The translations under genes and the position numbers were made by a program. A stretch of 6,824 nucleotides of DNA from Candidatus Nanopelagicaceae bacterium (GTDB lineage Bacteria > Actinomycetota > Actinomycetes > Nanopelagicales > Nanopelagicaceae), in the NCBI GenBank assembly GCA_947488635.1, contig CANLAY010000051.1:1-6824 (forward strand), written 5' to 3'. Positions 5,470 through 6,824 of this stretch are shown piece by piece (position 1 is the first letter of the stretch; each line of letters begins with the position of its first letter). Under the pieces are notes generated by a model that had not been told where the DNA came from, ran no database searches, and saw only the letters and a program-made list of their open reading frames with translations.

Positions 5470-6824
5470 ATGCGCACACAACTCTATATAAATGGCCAGT
5501 GGGTGCCGGGTGCAAGCACGGTTGCCGTGACTGACCCCAGCGATGGTTCAGTAATTGCCCAAGTTGCGATCGCCGATGATGCGCAATGTGAGGCCGCGAT
5601 TGCTGCTGCCGATGCCGTAGCCGTTGAGTGGGCGGCGACTGCGCCACGATTCCGTTCTGAAATTCTGCGCAAAGCATTTGAAATCATGACCGCTGAAATT
5701 GAAGAGATCGCAACGTTAATTTCCCGCGAAAATGGCAAGGCAATGCCAGATGCACGCGGTGAAGCTGCATACGCCGCCGAATTTTTCCGTTGGTTTGCTG
5801 AAGAAACAGTACGCACACCAGGTGATTTCAGAATGTCACCAAGTGGCGACAAGCGAATTTTAGTTACACATCAACCAATTGGTTTATCAATTTTAATTAC
5901 CCCTTGGAATTTTCCAGCCGGAATGGCAACTCGCAAGATTGGTCCTGCTATCGCTGCTGGTTGCACCATGATTTTAAAACCAGCAACTGAAACGCCACTA
6001 ACTGCAATCCACATCGTTGATATTTTAGAACGAGCTGGATTGCCTAAAGGTGTTTTAAATTTAGTGATTCCAGAAAAAACTGGTCCAGCAATTTCTAAAA
6101 TGCTGCACGACCCACGGGTTAAGAACTTATCTTTTACTGGTTCAACTGAAGTTGGTCGTGTTCTTCTTAAAGAAGCAGCCGACCGAGTTATTCGTTGTTC
6201 AATGGAACTTGGTGGAAACGCCCAAGTTATCGTGCATGATGATGCCGACCTGGCAGTCACGATTCCACAATTGTTATTGGCGAAGATGCGCAACGGTGGC
6301 GCTGCTTGTACATCAGCAAATCGTATTTATGTGCAGCGACCAATTGCCGAAAAATTCATTGCAGAGCTAACTCAATCAATGTCTGCCTTCGTTGTTGGTC
6401 GCGGTACCGATGCGACAACAACGCTAGGTGCCAGTGTTTCAGTCAAAGAGCGCAACAAGATTGCTGAGCTAGTTGATCAATCAATCGCAGCTGGTGCCAA
6501 GGTCGAAACCGGTGGCAAAACCCCCGATGGCGTAGGCGCTTTCTACCCAGCAACAGTGCTCTCAGTGGCTAAAGACAACCCAATTTTGAAGCACGAAATC
6601 TTTGGCCCCGTGGCCCCAGTGGTTATCTTCGATACCGATGCCGAGGGAATTGCGCTGGCCAATGACACCGAATTCGGACTAATCAGTTACGTGTTCTCAA
6701 GTGACCTAGCCCGTGCACTTCGCACAGCAGAGGCAATGGAATCTGGAATGGTTGCGATCAACAAGGGTGTTATCTCAGACCCTGCCGCACCTTTCGGTGG
6801 CGTGAAGCAATCTGGTTTAGGCCG
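5470..6824 (+). CDS. gabD: Aldehyde dehydrogenase, succinate-semialdehyde dehydrogenase type (3' end cut by window edge)
   Basis: This cytoplasmic NAD(P)+-dependent enzyme probably oxidises succinate semialdehyde to succinate, the last step of GABA and related amine breakdown, feeding the TCA cycle. The frame is open for 451 codons from ATG at 5470 to the edge; about 25-30 C-terminal residues are missing against the usual ~480. The start gives MRTQLYINGQWV, a standard ALDH opening. Motifs in order: TPWNFPAGMATRKIGPAIAA (144-163) with oxyanion Asn147 and the TRKxGPA signature typical of the SSADH subgroup; Lys170 in ILKPATETP; the Rossmann-turn FTGSTEVG (222-229); general base Glu246 in MELGG; nucleophile Cys280 in NGGAACTSANR; Glu376 in EIFGP; and APFGGVKQSGLG (440-451). 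The second cysteine of the CxC redox switch in some SSADHs is absent (Ser282). ALDH is certain; the substrate is a subgroup inference. The gene is divergent from the permease and seems leaderless. Confidence 0.88.
   Translation, partial: MRTQLYINGQWVPGASTVAVTDPSDGSVIAQVAIADDAQCEAAIAAADAVAVEWAATAPRFRSEILRKAFEIMTAEIEEIATLISRENGKAMPDARGEAAYAAEFFRWFAEETVRTPGDFRMSPSGDKRILVTHQPIGLSILITPWNFPAGMATRKIGPAIAAGCTMILKPATETPLTAIHIVDILERAGLPKGVLNLVIPEKTGPAISKMLHDPRVKNLSFTGSTEVGRVLLKEAADRVIRCSMELGGNAQVIVHDDADLAVTIPQLLLAKMRNGGAACTSANRIYVQRPIAEKFIAELTQSMSAFVVGRGTDATTTLGASVSVKERNKIAELVDQSIAAGAKVETGGKTPDGVGAFYPATVLSVAKDNPILKHEIFGPVAPVVIFDTDAEGIALANDTEFGLISYVFSSDLARALRTAEAMESGMVAINKGVISDPAAPFGGVKQSGLG

Noticed and set aside
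5484..6293. Minus-strand open frames of 122 and 140 residues inside the aldehyde dehydrogenase
   Set aside because: They are antisense shadows; the plus-strand reading has the full ALDH motif series.
1..6824. CRISPR array, IS element, phage genes, integration site or origin
   Set aside because: No direct repeats with spacers, terminal inverted repeats, transposase or integrase motifs or DnaA-box clusters were seen, and the tRNA 3' end is not duplicated nearby.

Overview
The window looks like a chromosomal stretch from a small-genome, moderately low-GC actinobacterium. The freshwater acI group (Nanopelagicales: Planktophila/Nanopelagicus type) is my best guess. The pointers are: a TadA-associated protein known only from Actinobacteria, sitting directly upstream of tadA; an Rv2694c-like OB-fold; GTG and TTG starts; a probably leaderless gene; and very tight packing. 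The longest gene-free stretch is only 105 bp, and base composition is clearly A+T-richer than in Streptomyces or Mycobacterium. The acI assignment is inference; the phylum-level call is firmer. I see no mobile element, CRISPR array, phage gene or origin.

Layout. Positions 1-1930 (minus strand) hold a two-gene unit: upp (uracil phosphoribosyltransferase) followed with zero spacing by an ACT-domain NAD-type malic enzyme that runs off the left edge. Positions 1931-2035 are a divergent intergenic region with two adjacent hairpin-forming inverted repeats. Positions 2036-3059 (plus strand) hold the TadA-associated protein gene, tadA (overlapping it through TTGA), and a tRNA-Ser(CGA) gene 20 bp further on. 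Positions 3077-5422 (minus strand) hold a 781-residue KimA/KUP-type APC-superfamily permease with a cytoplasmic USP-like domain and an extra C-terminal OB-fold. From 5470 to the right edge (plus strand) runs a succinate-semialdehyde-dehydrogenase-type aldehyde dehydrogenase, divergent from the permease across 47 bp.

How the genes relate. The window mixes housekeeping functions: pyrimidine salvage, C4-acid/pyruvate metabolism, wobble adenosine deamination of tRNA, a tRNA gene, probable potassium uptake, and entry of succinate semialdehyde into the TCA cycle. Only the TadA pair is an obvious functional module. Malic enzyme and SSADH both touch C4 acids of the TCA cycle but lie in different transcription units.

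The most interesting item is the permease. Its transport core matches the Bacillus K+ importer KimA, including the residues recalled for ion binding. Its tail is an OB-fold that in mycobacteria is, from memory, a separate small protein encoded near TrkA-type K+ regulators and the homologous permease. That gene fusion links the OB protein physically to the transporter.
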